A stretch of 64,000 nucleotides of DNA from Gerris lacustris. Lineage: Eukaryota > Arthropoda > Insecta > Hemiptera > Gerridae. This document shows positions 43,998 through 55,205 of this stretch, in pieces; within the stretch, counting starts at the first letter, position 1; every line of letters starts with the position of its first letter. A model generated the notes under the pieces. That model saw only the letters and a list, made by a program, of their open reading frames with translations, had not been told where the DNA came from and did no database searches. The DNA is taken from NCBI GenBank assembly GCA_951217055.1, contig OX578283.1, forward strand, positions 4,156,203 to 4,220,202, read 5' to 3'. Position numbers and translations under genes: made by a program.

Positions 43998-44127
43998 AAG
44001 CTGGATCCACACAAATAGAAATTTGCGTTGTGTCTTGAATTTACTGTGTGGAGAAAAAATACTGCACCACATTCAACACACACAGCCCGAACAACACAAT
44101 TTTGTTTTGTTGTTGTGGACCCAGCTT
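43998..44127. mobile_element. 130-bp MITE with AAGCTGGRTCCACA ends
   Basis: AAGCTGGATCCACACAA at the left is inverted as TTGTGGACCCAGCTT at the right. TTGCGTTGTGT...ACACAACACAA pair further in. It folds into one hairpin. Confidence 0.75.
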
Positions 44128-44513
44128 CATGCATCAAACCAGTGTATTCTGAAAAAATATATTCGAAACACGCTGTTCAAAATTTAAAACATTTTTTAAT
44201 TTGTAAATAAATAATTTCTTGGTGGTTTATTTGAGATGTAATTAAAAGCATTTAAAGTTAGTTGATTTTTATTACTTTATTATGACATTTCGACCCTTTC
44301 AATCATATAATGTGGTTATGAATTTTTTTTTATAGTATTTAAATTGTTATAGTATGTATATTGTTATTGTTATCTTGTTTTATATAGATTAATTGTATAA
44401 ATAGATATATACTTGTATTTAAAATAGTAAGGATAGTAATAGTAATAATAATAATAAAGTAATCATTACATTAATTTAATATTCTGTCTAACATATTGTA
44501 AAAGTTAGTATTC
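44128..44513. other. No gene seen
   Basis: AT-rich intronic DNA with (AAT)n at 44435-44455. Confidence 0.5.
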
Positions 44514-44581
44514 ACTTCTCTTTTGTGTCAATAGGGGTTTATAAATAAAAATGAAATCAAGTAGACTAACTCATTTCAATT

Positions 44582-44628
44582 GGCTATATTTCGTTCCCAC
44601 AATAGAACATTATCAAACCTGCAAGAAA
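44582..44628 (-). ncRNA. Hammerhead-like motif (AUAU)
   Basis: Minus strand: CAGGTTTGATAATGTTCTAT TGTGGGAACGAAATATAGCC. Helix II is GTTC/GAAC. GGT pairs with GCC as helix I across the cleavage position. Core TTGATAA departs from CTGANGA at two positions. Confidence 0.45.
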
Positions 44629-44776
44629 TTGACAAAAATTAAAAATACATTTACAATTTTGTTACTTTTCACAATATAAGGTCAGTCATGGAACAAATCC
44701 CAGTAAGTGAAGTGACTCACTCCTCTTATTTAATTTTTACTGACGTTTTACTTGTTTTAGTGTCCGTAGGCAATCA

Positions 44777-45509
44777 TTTTTAGGGTCCGTAGGCAAAACC
44801 AAGGACCCTTATATTTTCCTGCGTGTGTCTGTCCGTCCGTCCTCTAGCGTGCTCTCACGGCTACACCTTTCGTCCGATCACTTTGAAATTTGGATGTATG
44901 TGTCTTGTACCTGCCCACATATTTTAAAAATATAGCGACTTAAAAAAAATATTTTTCAAAAAAATTATTGTAAAAAAACTTAAGGGTTAAAATTTTTTTA
45001 TTTTTTTTCGACACCATGAGGGATATCATATGAAAGGGTACGACGAGCTGATTACAAAAATATATAATTCTTTGGTTATAACTTTGATAGGGCGAGCGTA
45101 GGCGAGTTTGAAACGGGTTTGAAACGTGTCCCCCCCCCCCCCCCCTCTATCTCGCTTATGTGAAGTGCAAAAAATCTGAAACAATTCCTGAACATTCTTT
45201 GGCCAAAATTGAAGATACCACTTTTTGGAAATTTCGAAAAAAATATTATTTTATTTTTTATTGACAAAATAGTTTTTTTTTATAATTATGGTCTTTTCGA
45301 TGTATTTGTATGGTTGTAGTCCGGTTCAGTGGCAAAAAAATACTTTATCAGAGTGTGTTTTGAGAATATCAGACCCTTAGAATGGTTCAAAGTAAGTTTT
45401 TTAGCATTTTAAAAAAAACAATGTTTATACACTTTACAGTTAAACACTATATAGTGTGGCCTACGGACCCTCGCTGTGTGCTGACTAGCACACACTTGAC
45501 CTGTTTATT
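44777..45509 (+). mobile_element. MITE family G, full copy 2
   Basis: TTTTTAGGGTCCGTAGGC at the left, GCCTACGGACCCTCGC then the hairpin GTGTGCTGACTAGCACAC at the right. Inserted inside the Penelope-type inverted-repeat element. C-run at 45130-45145. Confidence 0.88.
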
Positions 45510-45631
45510 AACTATTATATTTGACAATTGAAGAGTTTCTTCAATCATTCTAAATAGGTTACTACATTAATAATAGTCAAGCATAATATTATTGTAAAAA
45601 GATCTGTATTTTTAATTTTTGTCAATTTCTT

Positions 45632-45678
45632 GCAGGTTTGATAAGGTTCCAATGTGGGAACGAAATATAGCCAATTGA
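45632..45678 (+). ncRNA. Hammerhead-like motif (AUAU), best of its group
   Basis: CAGGTTTGATAAGGTTCCAA TGTGGGAACGAAATATAGCC. Helix I GGT/GCC, core TTGATAA, helix II GTTCC/GGAAC (5 bp), GAAA, self-complementary AUAU, then A as cleavage residue. Mirrors 44582-44628. Confidence 0.5.
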
Positions 45679-45740
45679 AATGAGGTAGTCTACTTTATTT
45701 CATTTTTATTTATAAACCCCTATTGACACAAAAGAGAAGA

Positions 45741-46278
45741 AAATTCAACATTAAGTAAAGGGGACAACCAATAAATAGATATGGTAAGTATTCATTCATT
45801 CAAGACGTTGATGAATACATTTGGTCTGTTACAGGAGAAGTCTGTATTATACAGAGCACGCTAATTCTAAATATAATGGAATCTCTTAGTATTTTAACAA
45901 TAGCATCATTTTCAAGACAATCATTACCATTATAATGGTTTACATCCAGTGTTAATTATCTACTAATAATGGCTTAGAAGGAATCTGCATAGCTCCATAC
46001 AATCAAACCCCCCCCCCCCCCTCCCCCCAGTTTAATTTTAAAATTAAACTTTAATTGAATTAAAGTTTAATTTTAATTTTTAATTGATCTACATTAACTC
46101 GAACTATCAGATAATCTTATTAGTTAATAGATTAAACTCAGATTACTACAAGATGCATAACCTCAGATGACTATTAGATTATCCTCAAATTTTTATTTAA
46201 TCTTTTGACTGATCCTCATTATCCTCAAATGTTAATTTTTGAGGAAATGTTGAAATTTACAGTTGGTAATACACATAA
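45741..46278. other. No gene seen; AT palindrome and C-run
   Basis: C-run at 46007-46028, then TTTAATTTTAAAATTAAA with nested palindromes to about 46085. Confidence 0.55.
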
Positions 46279-46645
46279 AGGTCCGTTTACACGCTCAAGC
46301 TATTTGCACTAACTGGCTTGCACACGCCAGTTTGTGCAAGTAAATCGTTGCGTGTAAACACAAGCATGAAGTTTGCACAAGCCAAAAAGTTTGGCTTGAG
46401 TAGATCTGTCCCGGACAGAAAATCAGCTTGAGGTTGATGTTTTGGCATGAGTGTGTAAATGATACTCAAGCCTCAGCTTCAACCTTGGGCATGCGCATTG
46501 GTGATGGATACGTTCGGACACCTGTTGTCTCGACCTTATGATTTGATAGATATTTTAAGTAATAGAATATAATTTTGATAATTTATTTTAGTTTAGTTTA
46601 TGAATACAATGTCTATTGTACAATGACAAACTAATATATATTATG

Positions 46646-47286
46646 ACTCAGAGTAAGGAAGGGGTAAAGGGAACAATACTGTAGAATCGGGGTCTCAAAA
46701 ACTGGTTCATTATGCGACACCCCTATACTAAACCTCCCAAGCGGCAGTTTGGTGAAACAGTATCGATATCTCGATAAAAACTCGAAATTTATCTGATATC
46801 AGCTGATAAGGATCAGAATAATGTGATATTTTCTTACGACATTTAATATTTTAATTCAGTTTTCTTTATAAATACATACTTACAAATACATATGTACTTT
46901 AGTGTTTGTTGTTAACCGAATTAATTATCTAAAGGCAGTTACGTTGTCAATATCATGTAATAGTTCCTAGATAACCAAAAGCAATCTTATATAAAACAAA
47001 ATCGTCTTCTAAAGAAATCACATCAGATTTTTCTCTTAACTATTTGACATTTCGATAATTTAACAATCAAACAAAGCACATGACGTGTAAAGGGTTTGTT
47101 GACAAGCGTCCGTGGGCACGTAAGGACAAGGAATAGACCAATAAGACAAGGACCAGTGACCACGTGATCGTGCTGTTGTCACTTTAGTTCGGATTGAGCT
47201 CGCTTGAGAGGTTTAGTATATGGGTGGAGCATAATGAACCACTTTTCAAATCGCATTGCTCCCTCTACCCGTTCCTTACTCTGAGT
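46646..47286. mobile_element. Nested TIR MITE (641 bp)
   Basis: ACTCAGAGTAAGGAA is exactly inverted at the two ends. TATACTAAACCTC.CAAGCG pairs about 75 bp inside. ATTATG flanks both sides, suggesting a 6-bp target duplication. No coding frame. Confidence 0.8.
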
Positions 47287-47435
47287 ATTATGATGACATA
47301 ACTTATTTATGAATGGTAATAACGGGTACTGATTATGTTTAACTACTTAAAATTCTAAACAGTGGATAGAATTTCGTTTCTTCACATTCAACGTTATCCT
47401 ACCTAAAGGTATAATTATTTCACCTCTAAAGGCTC

Positions 47436-47756
47436 TTAATGTTGATAGTAATTTAGATAATATTGGATTGGGCTCTTGACATAACACATAAAAGACATAA
47501 CAGAATCTGCTCTTGAAATTATTGGTGAAATTATATTTAGCAAACGCTGGTATGTGGCTTCGTCCATACGCAAATAGTTGCGAAAGTCGTCAGGCTCACT
47601 GCGTAATTCAGCTATTGAATTGGTATAAGAAAACAATTCCCTTTTTAGCAACCAAGGTTAAGACCATTTTCTTTTATTCGCCTTCAATTTGATCCTTTTT
47701 TTCATAATGCAAACCGCAGCCATTGCAAGAATTAGTTCTTCGTCAAAATTCTCCAT
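47436..47756 (-). pseudogene. HARBI1-like (PIF/Harbinger) transposase N-terminus, broken
   Basis: From ATG at 47756: MENFDEELILAMAAVCI, a Lys/Arg-rich run, then TAA at codon 33 (47660-47658), then PWLLKRELFSYTNSIAEL and DDFRNYLRMDEATYQRLLNI ending soon after ISPIISRADS. R-PWL near the N-terminus followed by F..YLRM....F/Y..LL..I.P.I is the N-terminal signature of the Harbinger/HARBI1 transposase family. The DDE catalytic domain is missing, replaced by non-coding sequence and the nested MITE. A dead copy. Confidence 0.82.
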
Positions 47757-47915
47757 TTTGAGCACAGCAAAAACTACAATTTCCAGGTTTTTTCACTTCA
47801 CAATTGTGCAAGCCAAACTGAACGAGTAAAAGGCAACATTTCATTCAAGCCATTTGCACAAATTGGCTTGCGCAAACCAGTTTGTGCAAATGGCTTAAAG
47901 CGTGTAAACCGTGCT

Positions 47916-48621
47916 TAAGAGACTACTCCCTACCTTCAAGGAAATATGTCAACTACTAAATTTACTTTTGACATAAAATCGATGCTTTTATTTGTGACAG
48001 TTAAAAAAAAGTAACAGTGCTGCCTTGATATATGAAAGGATATTATTCTATTGACAGGCCTGGTTAGGTTTTTCTTATATTTTAAGCCATTTTTCCATTA
48101 TTATATTATATTGAAGGACTAAAACCACTTTCCTTTAAGATTTTACAAATTTCACATCATATTTTCTCCTTTCCATTCTTCAAAATATATATATTTATTA
48201 TAAATTTATTTTCTTAGACCATTTTTCCTTTAGACTTTTATAAATGGAGAATAAAAAGAGGTTGTACTCAGGTTAGCCAAAAGTGTCAAAAGATTAAAGT
48301 CTAATAAATCGGTGAAAGAAAACAGAAATGTTCCAATGTTTACAACATAATACATCTTCTATAAAATGATTTTTCATTTTAATATGAGGGTTATATATAG
48401 GAGTTGAAAATAGGCAACTCCCCTTATTCTATTTATCACGGAAACCAGTAACGCTAGAAAACCAAAACACCTGTTTATACTTTCTCATATAAAGAGGAAG
48501 TTGTGATGGCGCAAAAATTCAATTTTGAGATTTTGATGGATTTACACGTTTTGTGGTCCCCTGAGTCCAAAAGAGTTGTTTTTAAAAAATGTCTGTCTGT
48601 CGTCTGTGCAGACGCCTACGA
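47916..48621. other. No gene seen; repeat fragment
   Basis: 48478-48560 shares TATAAAGA(G/T)(G/A)AAGT.TTGTGATGGCGC and GATTTTGATG(G/A)ATTTACAC with 13495-13565. Confidence 0.5.
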
Positions 48622-48936
48622 CCAAAAATAAAGATACCACTTTTTGGAATTTTCGAAAAAAAAAAAAAAAAAAAAAAAATTATATTGACAAAATACGTTT
48701 TTTTATAACTATGGTCTTTTCGATGTATTTATGTGGTTGTAGTCCGGTTCAGTGGCAAAAAAATACTTTATTAGAAGTTTGTTTATGTGTTTTGAGAATA
48801 TCAGACCCATAGGATAGTTTAAAGTAAGCTTTTTAGCATTTTAAAAAACACCATCAATAGGGTACTACTTAAACTATACAGTGTTGCCTACGGACCCTCG
48901 CTGTGTGCTGACTAGCACACACTTGACCTGTTTATT
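48622..48936 (+). mobile_element. MITE family G, 5'-truncated copy
   Basis: Keeps only the right half: ATAACTATGGTCTTTTCGAT, GCCTACGGACCCTCGC and the GTGTGCTGACTAGCACAC hairpin. An A-run is at 48657-48679. Confidence 0.85.
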
Positions 48937-49239
48937 TCTACATGAAGTCCACCATGTTAGACGATTTAGACCTCCACTATGAAGGAATTTTTGTATTCCA
49001 TAACTTTTATTTAAGGCAGTCATTCTTATAAAATTGTGAATGTTGTGATATCTTTAGAACAATTATTTGAAGTTGATACCACAAAATATGGATAAAGGTA
49101 AATTCTTATGACAAACTGTTCTTTGAAAGTATTTTTCAATTTGACTTTTAAGTTAACGATAACGGCCGCCTATTTATGTAAAATAAAAGTAGTTCTCAGA
49201 TCCCTTATTCATAACGTAATCTTGGAAAGCGTAGACGCT

Positions 49240-49380
49240 TGTTTTTTACTGGTCTTATATTACTTTGCTTTGTAAGTTTCATCGCACATTTCCGTTTCCC
49301 CAATTTTGAACCACTTCCCGTGATTCAATCTTCCTCAAATTTTGCACATAGATACAACTTAGGTGAACAATACAGGAACC

Positions 49381-49411
<31 letters not shown>

Positions 49412-50901
49412 GTCAAATTTATTTGCGTTTCAAGTTTCATCGCACACCTATTACCCCAATTTTGAACCACTTACCGTCATTCAATCTTTCCCCAAATTTT
49501 GCATATAGATACAACTAAGGTGAAGAATGCAGAAACCAAAAATAAAAAATAATAAAAAAAAATGGCGTCAAATTTATTTGCGTTTCAAGTTTCATCGCAC
49601 ACCTATTACCCCAATTTTGAACCACTTACCGTGATTCAATCTTCCCCAAATTTTGCACATGGATACAACTAAGGCGAAGAATACAGGAACCAAAAAAAAA
49701 AATGGCGTCAAATTTATTTGCGTTTCAAGTTTCATCGCACACCTATTACCCCAATTTTGAACCACTTACCGTGATTCAATCTTCCCCAAATTTTGCACAT
49801 AAATAAAACTAAGGTGAAGAATACAGAAACCAAAAAAAAAAAAATAAATAAAAAATAAATAAGGTTGAAAATAAGACTAGTTTTGAAAAATGGCATTTTT
49901 ATATTAATTATTTATATATCATATAAGAATATAATAATTTTTAATGTAATCGGTATTGTAAGTAAATTTTTACAGAATTTGTTTTATTCAGAAAGAAAAA
50001 AAAATGAAAGTTTAACGTAAAGATTACAATAGATCGATAAACTTAAACAATAGAACGAATAAAAAATTATCTTTTTCACTGCGTTCTTTCAGTCAGCCGT
50101 CAATATTCTTTATAATTCTTATTAATATTCAAAATCTTTCATAAATTTTAGACTTGTAACAAAAGAAAATATTTTTAAAGGGAAAAAATGATGAGTTTAA
50201 AAATGAGAAAGTTTTACTTGTCAAAAGAAAAACATTTATAATATATAAAGATTTAAATATTATAAAACACAATACATTAATAAGAACAATATTAATGATT
50301 TTGAATACATTTTTAAAATTAATTAATGAATTTATTGAATGATTTTATGAAAATTAATTTTTAATGCCCAGTGCACACGGAAAAACTCAGAAAAAATTGA
50401 TCACAGTCGCAAACCACAACTGATCCGCTTTGACTGACAACTATTAAAATTGATCGGGTCATACTACAGACTACAGGCTACTAGTTAGTAACGCATTACT
50501 AATCAAATGACTACTCTACCTGTTGACTCACAAATGACTCTTGAGGCACACAGTTAGTCATTCGATTGACTACAAAGTGTTAATTGTTTATTGAATAATT
50601 TGTTTCATTTTCTTTTATAATAATTTAATTTTTGTTACGAAAATGAACGGTCAACAAATAAATATAAAATTAGTTGGACAAATAAAAAAAATATAATTTT
50701 TGAAAACTGGTGTTATTTTTAATTTTTTTTTTTTTTTTTTTTGTTTTTTTTTGTTTTTTTGTTTATGTATTCTTCATTTAAGTTGTATCCATGTGCAAAA
50801 TTTGGGGAAGATTGAATGACGGGAAGTGGTTCAAAATTGGGGTAATAGGTATGCGATGAAACTTAAAAAGCAAAGTAATATAAGACTAGTAAAAACAACA
50901 T
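49240..50901. mobile_element. TIR element with internal ~135-150-bp tandem units
   Basis: The left end (TTGTTTTTTACTGGTCTTAT, ATTACTTTGCTTTGTAAG) is inverted at the right (ATAAGACTAGTAAAAACAA). The roughly 150-bp TIR body, CCCCAATTTTGAACCACTT, is tandemly repeated four times on the left (49280-49850) with A-runs between, and once inverted on the right (50760-50870). The middle 49860-50720 is AT-rich. Its superfamily is not recognised. Confidence 0.75.
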
Positions 50902-51044
50902 GAGACATGTTAGTATTTTGTCTGTGTGAAGTAGAAGCAATCAATTGCATTAATTCTAAATAACTGTCACAGTAAATACAAGTTGTTTCGCAGCAACGAA
51001 TATTTTCTTCAAGATATGGATGAACAAAATATTTTTTTTACTAC

Positions 51045-51771
51045 GTTTATATTAGCTTGCTTTCTTGTTTATTTTTTTGTTTGTTTGTTTGTCCGGTACA
51101 AATCTGGCAATCGATTTTTAACTAACTTCCCGAATAGCAAGACATTTGAAAGGTTTAGAATAGCTCAGAACACGATGACAATGTATTATTTTAATACTTT
51201 TTGCCATCATTCAGCAGAATTTAATTGCTTTTCAGCAAATTTTGCTGTATGGAAAGTTAGTTCGGAAAAAATCCGCATGTTATTTTATTTGTTTTGACAT
51301 GTCCCATATTTATAAAATCTTCATTTTGACGGGTTTCAAATTTGTGATTTTATTATTAAGAGATAACCATGGAATGACAGCGAAACAGGAAAAGTAAACA
51401 AAGGAATAAATTAATAGACGCGTGACAACCAGGTTTGTTTACACTTGTGTCCTAGGTATCGGTATAATTTTTCTGCATCTGCACTTCTTTACTTGTACTC
51501 ATTTTTCTTCTCTTACCGTCCCCTACAGGGGGGCATATCGGTGGCACGGTTTAGATTTGGTGTTGGGGAGCTCCGTTGTACAAAGATTTGTCCTTTCATA
51601 GGTTTAAGATCAGCTCTCTAGATGGTTGTCATTAATGTGAAGTAAATATATTCGGAACTTTTTTTTTTCACTAACATTATATTATAACAATAACAATTAT
51701 ATTATCAACATTACATATGATTCAACAGAAAATTTAAAAAACGTAGTATATAAAAAGTTTTTTTTATCTTG
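51045..51771 (-). repeat. Interspersed repeat family R, inverted copy
   Basis: Inverse of 25469-26071: TTTGTTTGTCCGGTACAAAT, ATTTTGCTGTA, then GGCACGGTTTAGATTTGGTG and AACGTAGTATATAAAAAGTT. The 104-codon frame at 50983-51297 is a shadow of it. Confidence 0.8.
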
Positions 51772-51955
51772 TAATTATTTCTTATTACATTCTTCAGCGG
51801 AAAGTGGCGAAATTGTGAAGAAGAGGTTTTTAATTTATCCCGAGCTGACCTAAACACTTGCATATAAATATTAAGTTTTATCGTTGCTATGATGAACCTT
51901 AACTATAATCCCCTGAGGAGTAAGTTCTTCAGCGTAGTCTTCATGTTTTTGTTTT
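51772..51955. other. No feature seen
   Basis: Short intronic spacer. Confidence 0.5.
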
Positions 51956-52240
51956 GTTAGGGTCCGTAGACAAAACCAAGGACCCTTATATTTTCCTGCG
52001 TGTATCTGTCCGTTCGTCCATCTGTCGCCTGCTCTCACGCCTACACCTTTCGTCCGATTGCTTTGAAATTTGGCATATATGTGTAATGTGTATAGTACCT
52101 ACCCACACATTTCAAAAATATAGCGACATAAAAAAATAGTTTTTTAAAAAAATTAGTGTAAAAATACTTAAGGATTATTTTTTCTTTTTTTTGGAAACTG
52201 TGTGGGGTATCATATGAAAGGGAACGTTTAGCTAATTACA

Positions 52241-52830
52241 AAAAAAAGTCCAGTCATGCACCATGACTTAATGAGCGAATTTTCAAAGAAATCTGCGGAT
52301 TATTAGCTTATGATAATATAGGAAAATTTTGGTTTAGAATTTGCATGGGTGAAAAAAAAATTTGGTACACAGGGGTACGAGGTACAAAAGTCAAAATCGT
52401 ATTTACCCTTCAAGATGCATGTCGTTGGAAAGCTCTTTAAGAGTACAGTAATTGTTGTTATGTACACTTTTATCATATTTTCACATAAAAGGGGGGTAAA
52501 ATGGAAAAAACGCGTTTTTTGACCCTAAATGGTAAAAATTTGACCCCTAAATGGACTCCAAAAATTCTGGCCAACGAACTCATCCTTTCTTTTGATATTA
52601 TTGACATTTTAAAATTTGTTTGAAATTTTTAAGTGCATGCTAAGGGGAGATATCGTCTGGAGTGACACATATATACATATATACATACATACATAAAAAA
52701 AAGTGTTAAATTTTAGGAATCGATTCAGAATGGTCTAAAACGGATTTCCATGGAAAAAATTTTCAAAAATTCGCATTACAAAAATTTTGAAGCCATTGCA
52801 ATAGCGTAATTTTCTTTGAAAATTCGCTAA
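52241..52830 (-). mobile_element. MITE family M nested in family G
   Basis: Begins AGTCCAGTCATGCACCATGA and ends TTTCTTTGAAAATTCGCT. Inverse orientation of 15805-16399. The interrupted host sequence resumes at TATATAATTTTTGGTTAT. Confidence 0.88.
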
Positions 52831-53050
52831 TATATAATTTTTGGTTATAAGCTTTGACAGGACGAGTGCAGGTGAGTTTGAAGTGGGTGTGATAAGTGTC
52901 TCCCCTTCTATCTCGCTTATGTAAAGTGCAAAAAATTCCTGAATATTCCTCGACCAAAAATAAAGATACCACTTTTTGAAATTTTTGAAAAAAAAAAAAA
53001 TATTTATTTTTTATTGACAAAATACGTTTTTTTATAACTAAGCTCTTTTC

Positions 53051-53671
53051 TAGCGTTGGGACAACCGACTAGAAAAAACAACCGAATGAATAAGTCGATT
53101 CGGGAAAAAACAGTCGATTGAATTCAATCGACTGAAAGCAGTCTCATAGCGGGTATAGGATATACGAATAAAGATATAAGCCGAGACTGAACTCGCAAGT
53201 CGAATGTTTCAATCGAATGGTTTTTTTTTATATAGGAGTAGTATGGTGGAGGCCGTAAAGGCCTCAGAGCTGAGGGGGGGTGAGAGTGAGAAGGCGCTTG
53301 ACACTCGTTATCTCGTCCCAAACTACAGCCTGCTACGACATCGTTTTCATTCGAATGAAAAAATATAGACTGAGACTGAATCCAGTCGAATTTTTCATTC
53401 GAATGTTTCATTCGGATGTTTTTTGGTTTTGGGTAGGGGAAAGGAACGACGGTGAAGGACTCAGAGCGAAGGAGGGGTGAGAAGGCGTATGACACTCGTT
53501 ATCTCGTTATACACACGTCCACATATATACACGTCCGAATTACAACTAATAGAACTCCAAACTAGAGACTGATATCATTCGAATAAAAACTAGATATCCA
53601 CAACCGAATGAATGAATATTTTAAAACAACCGTTTAGTCGACTGTTTTCAATCGATTGGTTCCCAACGCTA
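53051..53671. mobile_element. hAT MITE with exact 8-bp target duplication
   Basis: CTCTTTTC flanks both sides (53043-53050 and 53672-53679). The uninterrupted family G copies have this TCTTTTC once. The ends TAGCGTTGGGAC and, inverted, TAGCGTTGGGAA form the TIR, with internal AACCGACTAG / AATCGACTG repeats. A T-run lies at 53221-53229. The overlapping open frames 53124-53495 are from these repeats. Confidence 0.92.
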
Positions 53672-53981
53672 CTCTTTTCTATGTATTCATATGTTTATAG
53701 ACAAAATTGGCAAAATATAATTTATCAGAAGTTTGTTTATGTGTTTTGAGAATATCAGACCCATAGGATAGTTCAAAGTAGGCTTTTTAGCATTTTAAAA
53801 AGCACCATCAATAGGTACTACTTAAACTATTATACAGTGTTGCCTACGGACCTTCGCTGTGTGCTGACCAGCACACACTTGACCTGTTTATTTTTTTGTT
53901 TTAAATGGCAATTTTAATTTGATATCGCATTGCACATTATCATTGTTGAAGCTTGTTTTACACTGTAATTTACTGCGGCAG

Positions 53982-54225
53982 GTACTCGGAGGGCGTGGTG
54001 ACTGCAGTGACTCCGACGAGCCGAGCAAGACGAGCCAGTGAACTGCCTCCCATCAAGGCCTGTCCAGACGAGCCAGTAGAGGGCATTGTCTGCTCCAACA
54101 CTGATCTTCAGAAACTCATCGTACTCACCTCGTCCCAGGACAGTGTTCAGGAAGAGGCCACTAAATCTAAGAGACTGTCCTCCTCCAGGTCTACCAGCCT
54201 CGACTCACCTCTGACTCCTGAACAG
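53982..54225 (+). CDS. Coding exon 3
   Basis: Acceptor CTGCGGCAG, donor CCTGAACAG|GTAACA. The first base completes an Arg codon from exon 2, making DRRYSEGVVTAVTPTS across the junction. Then RARRASELPPIKACPDEPVE, GIVCSNTDLQKLIVLTSSQD and SKRLSSSRSTSLDSPLTPEQ. Ser-rich, with RRYS, RRAS and KRLS basophilic sites and SP/TP sites near the end. 244 nt, phase 2 in and phase 0 out. Hydrophilic, no known domain. Confidence 0.92.
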
Positions 54226-54549
54226 GTAACATAGGTAGCTAAACTTTTATTATATTTTTTCTTATTTATTTAGAAATACCTTTTCTACCTTGCGGTGTCG
54301 AGGTAGACCAAAAAGTTGTCCACCCTCTCCTGTCCGTGGACAAGATGCGGGCACGTTGAAGAGACATTCCTCTTTTAGCCAGGGAGGATGTGATGTTGTC
54401 CATCCAGGTTGTCCTCTTTCTCCCTCTGGGCCGTTTCCCGAATCTGAGAAGTCAACATTAATGACAAAAAACTAGATCGAGAAATAACGCTTATAATTAT
54501 AAAGTACCCAATTAGTACCTGTACTTAGTACAATCAATTAGAAATTCAT

Positions 54550-54735
54550 ATTTTACGATTTTGGTAGTATTCATACTACGGAAAGATTATAGAGGCCTGT
54601 GGTTCAAATCCCAGCGCTGTAGTGTATTTTTCTCTGGTTGTTTCCCGTAGTTGTTAATAATTATAATTTGATTTAAATTAAAATTTAATCTTTCCGTAGT
54701 ATGAATACTACCAAAATCGTAAAATATGAATTTAT
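54550..54735. repeat. Inverted repeat with tRNA-like B box
   Basis: TTTGGTAGTATTCATACTAC and GGAAAGATTA at 54558-54592 are inverted at 54690-54730. Between them is GGTTCAAATCC (B-box-like). A related inverted repeat with CATTCATACTATG lies at 58478-58650. Could be a SINE-derived hairpin. Confidence 0.55.
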
Positions 54736-54904
54736 AATTATAATAATCCATGGCTCTACAGCCCGAGCGTAGATCTGCCAATGGAATGAAACAGTCATAC
54801 TTGTAATGGATGTCACGGGGTTGGCGATTTCTCTTCATAAGTTTTATAAACCGTATAATTGACATTCGTAACCGGACGCCACTTTACTGTACCTAACCTC
54901 TACC

Positions 54905-55205
54905 TTCTACGAGTACCATCCCATCAAAAATGACACCACCCCTTTCCTTCTACGAGTACCATTCCATCAAAAATGTCAAACCACTCTCCTTCCACGATAA
55001 CCATCCCATCAAAACAGACATCACCATTTTCCTTCCACGAGTACCATCCCATCAAAAATGTCAACACCGCTCTCCTTCCACGATAACCATCCCATCAAAA
55101 CAGACAACGCTCCTTTCCTTCCTCGACTCTCCCTTCCACGAGTACCATCCTATTAAAAATGACAATACCCCCCTCCTTCCACGAATGCCATTCCATCAAC
55201 AATGA
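54905..55205. repeat. ~43-bp minisatellite
   Basis: Units of CTCCTTCCACGA(G/T)(T/A)ACCATC + CCATCAAAA(A/C)(T/A)GACA at about 43-bp spacing, roughly seven copies. GT-poor; the + frame 54930-55205 is a by-product. Confidence 0.9.

Larger units (their letters stand above)
44514..45740. mobile_element. Penelope-type inverted-repeat element 2, carrying a MITE
   Basis: Roughly 130-bp arms (44514-44650 and 45600-45740), CTTCTCTTTTGTGTCAATAG at one end and its inverse at the other, each with a ribozyme-like motif and TTGGCTATATTTCGTTCCCA. The middle is occupied by a full family G MITE. Confidence 0.75.
46279..47915 (-). mobile_element. PIF/Harbinger transposon with decayed transposase
   Basis: Ends AGGTCCGTTTACACGCTCAA and, inverted, AGCACGGTTTACACGCTTTA, followed by matching TTTGCAC.AACTGG subterminal sequence. 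Flanked by TAA on both sides. It encodes a broken HARBI1-like protein (47436-47756) and contains a nested 641-bp element (46646-47286). TIR, TAA duplication and protein all agree on PIF/Harbinger. Confidence 0.9.
51956..53892 (+). mobile_element. MITE family G, copy split by two later insertions
   Basis: Left end AGGGTCCGTAGACAAAACCA, right end GCCTACGGACCTTCGC plus the GTGTGCTGACCAGCACAC hairpin. The body is interrupted by a family M MITE at 52241-52830 and a hAT MITE at 53051-53671; removing both leaves the same order as the copy at 44777-45509. Confidence 0.88.
42564..53981 (+). other. Intron 2 (11.4 kb), transposon nest
   Basis: Donor GTAAAT, acceptor CTGCGGCAG. It contains the 46-bp minisatellite, a small TIR MITE, a Penelope-type inverted-repeat element, a Harbinger element, the 49.2-50.9 kb TIR element, family R, and three family G copies. 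Confidence 0.8.

Noticed and set aside
53124..53495. 123-codon minus-strand frame
   Set aside because: Lies wholly within the hAT MITE and is built from its internal repeats.
54587..54865. Minus-strand 92-codon frame
   Set aside because: Lies across an inverted repeat with a tRNA-like B box; no splice support.
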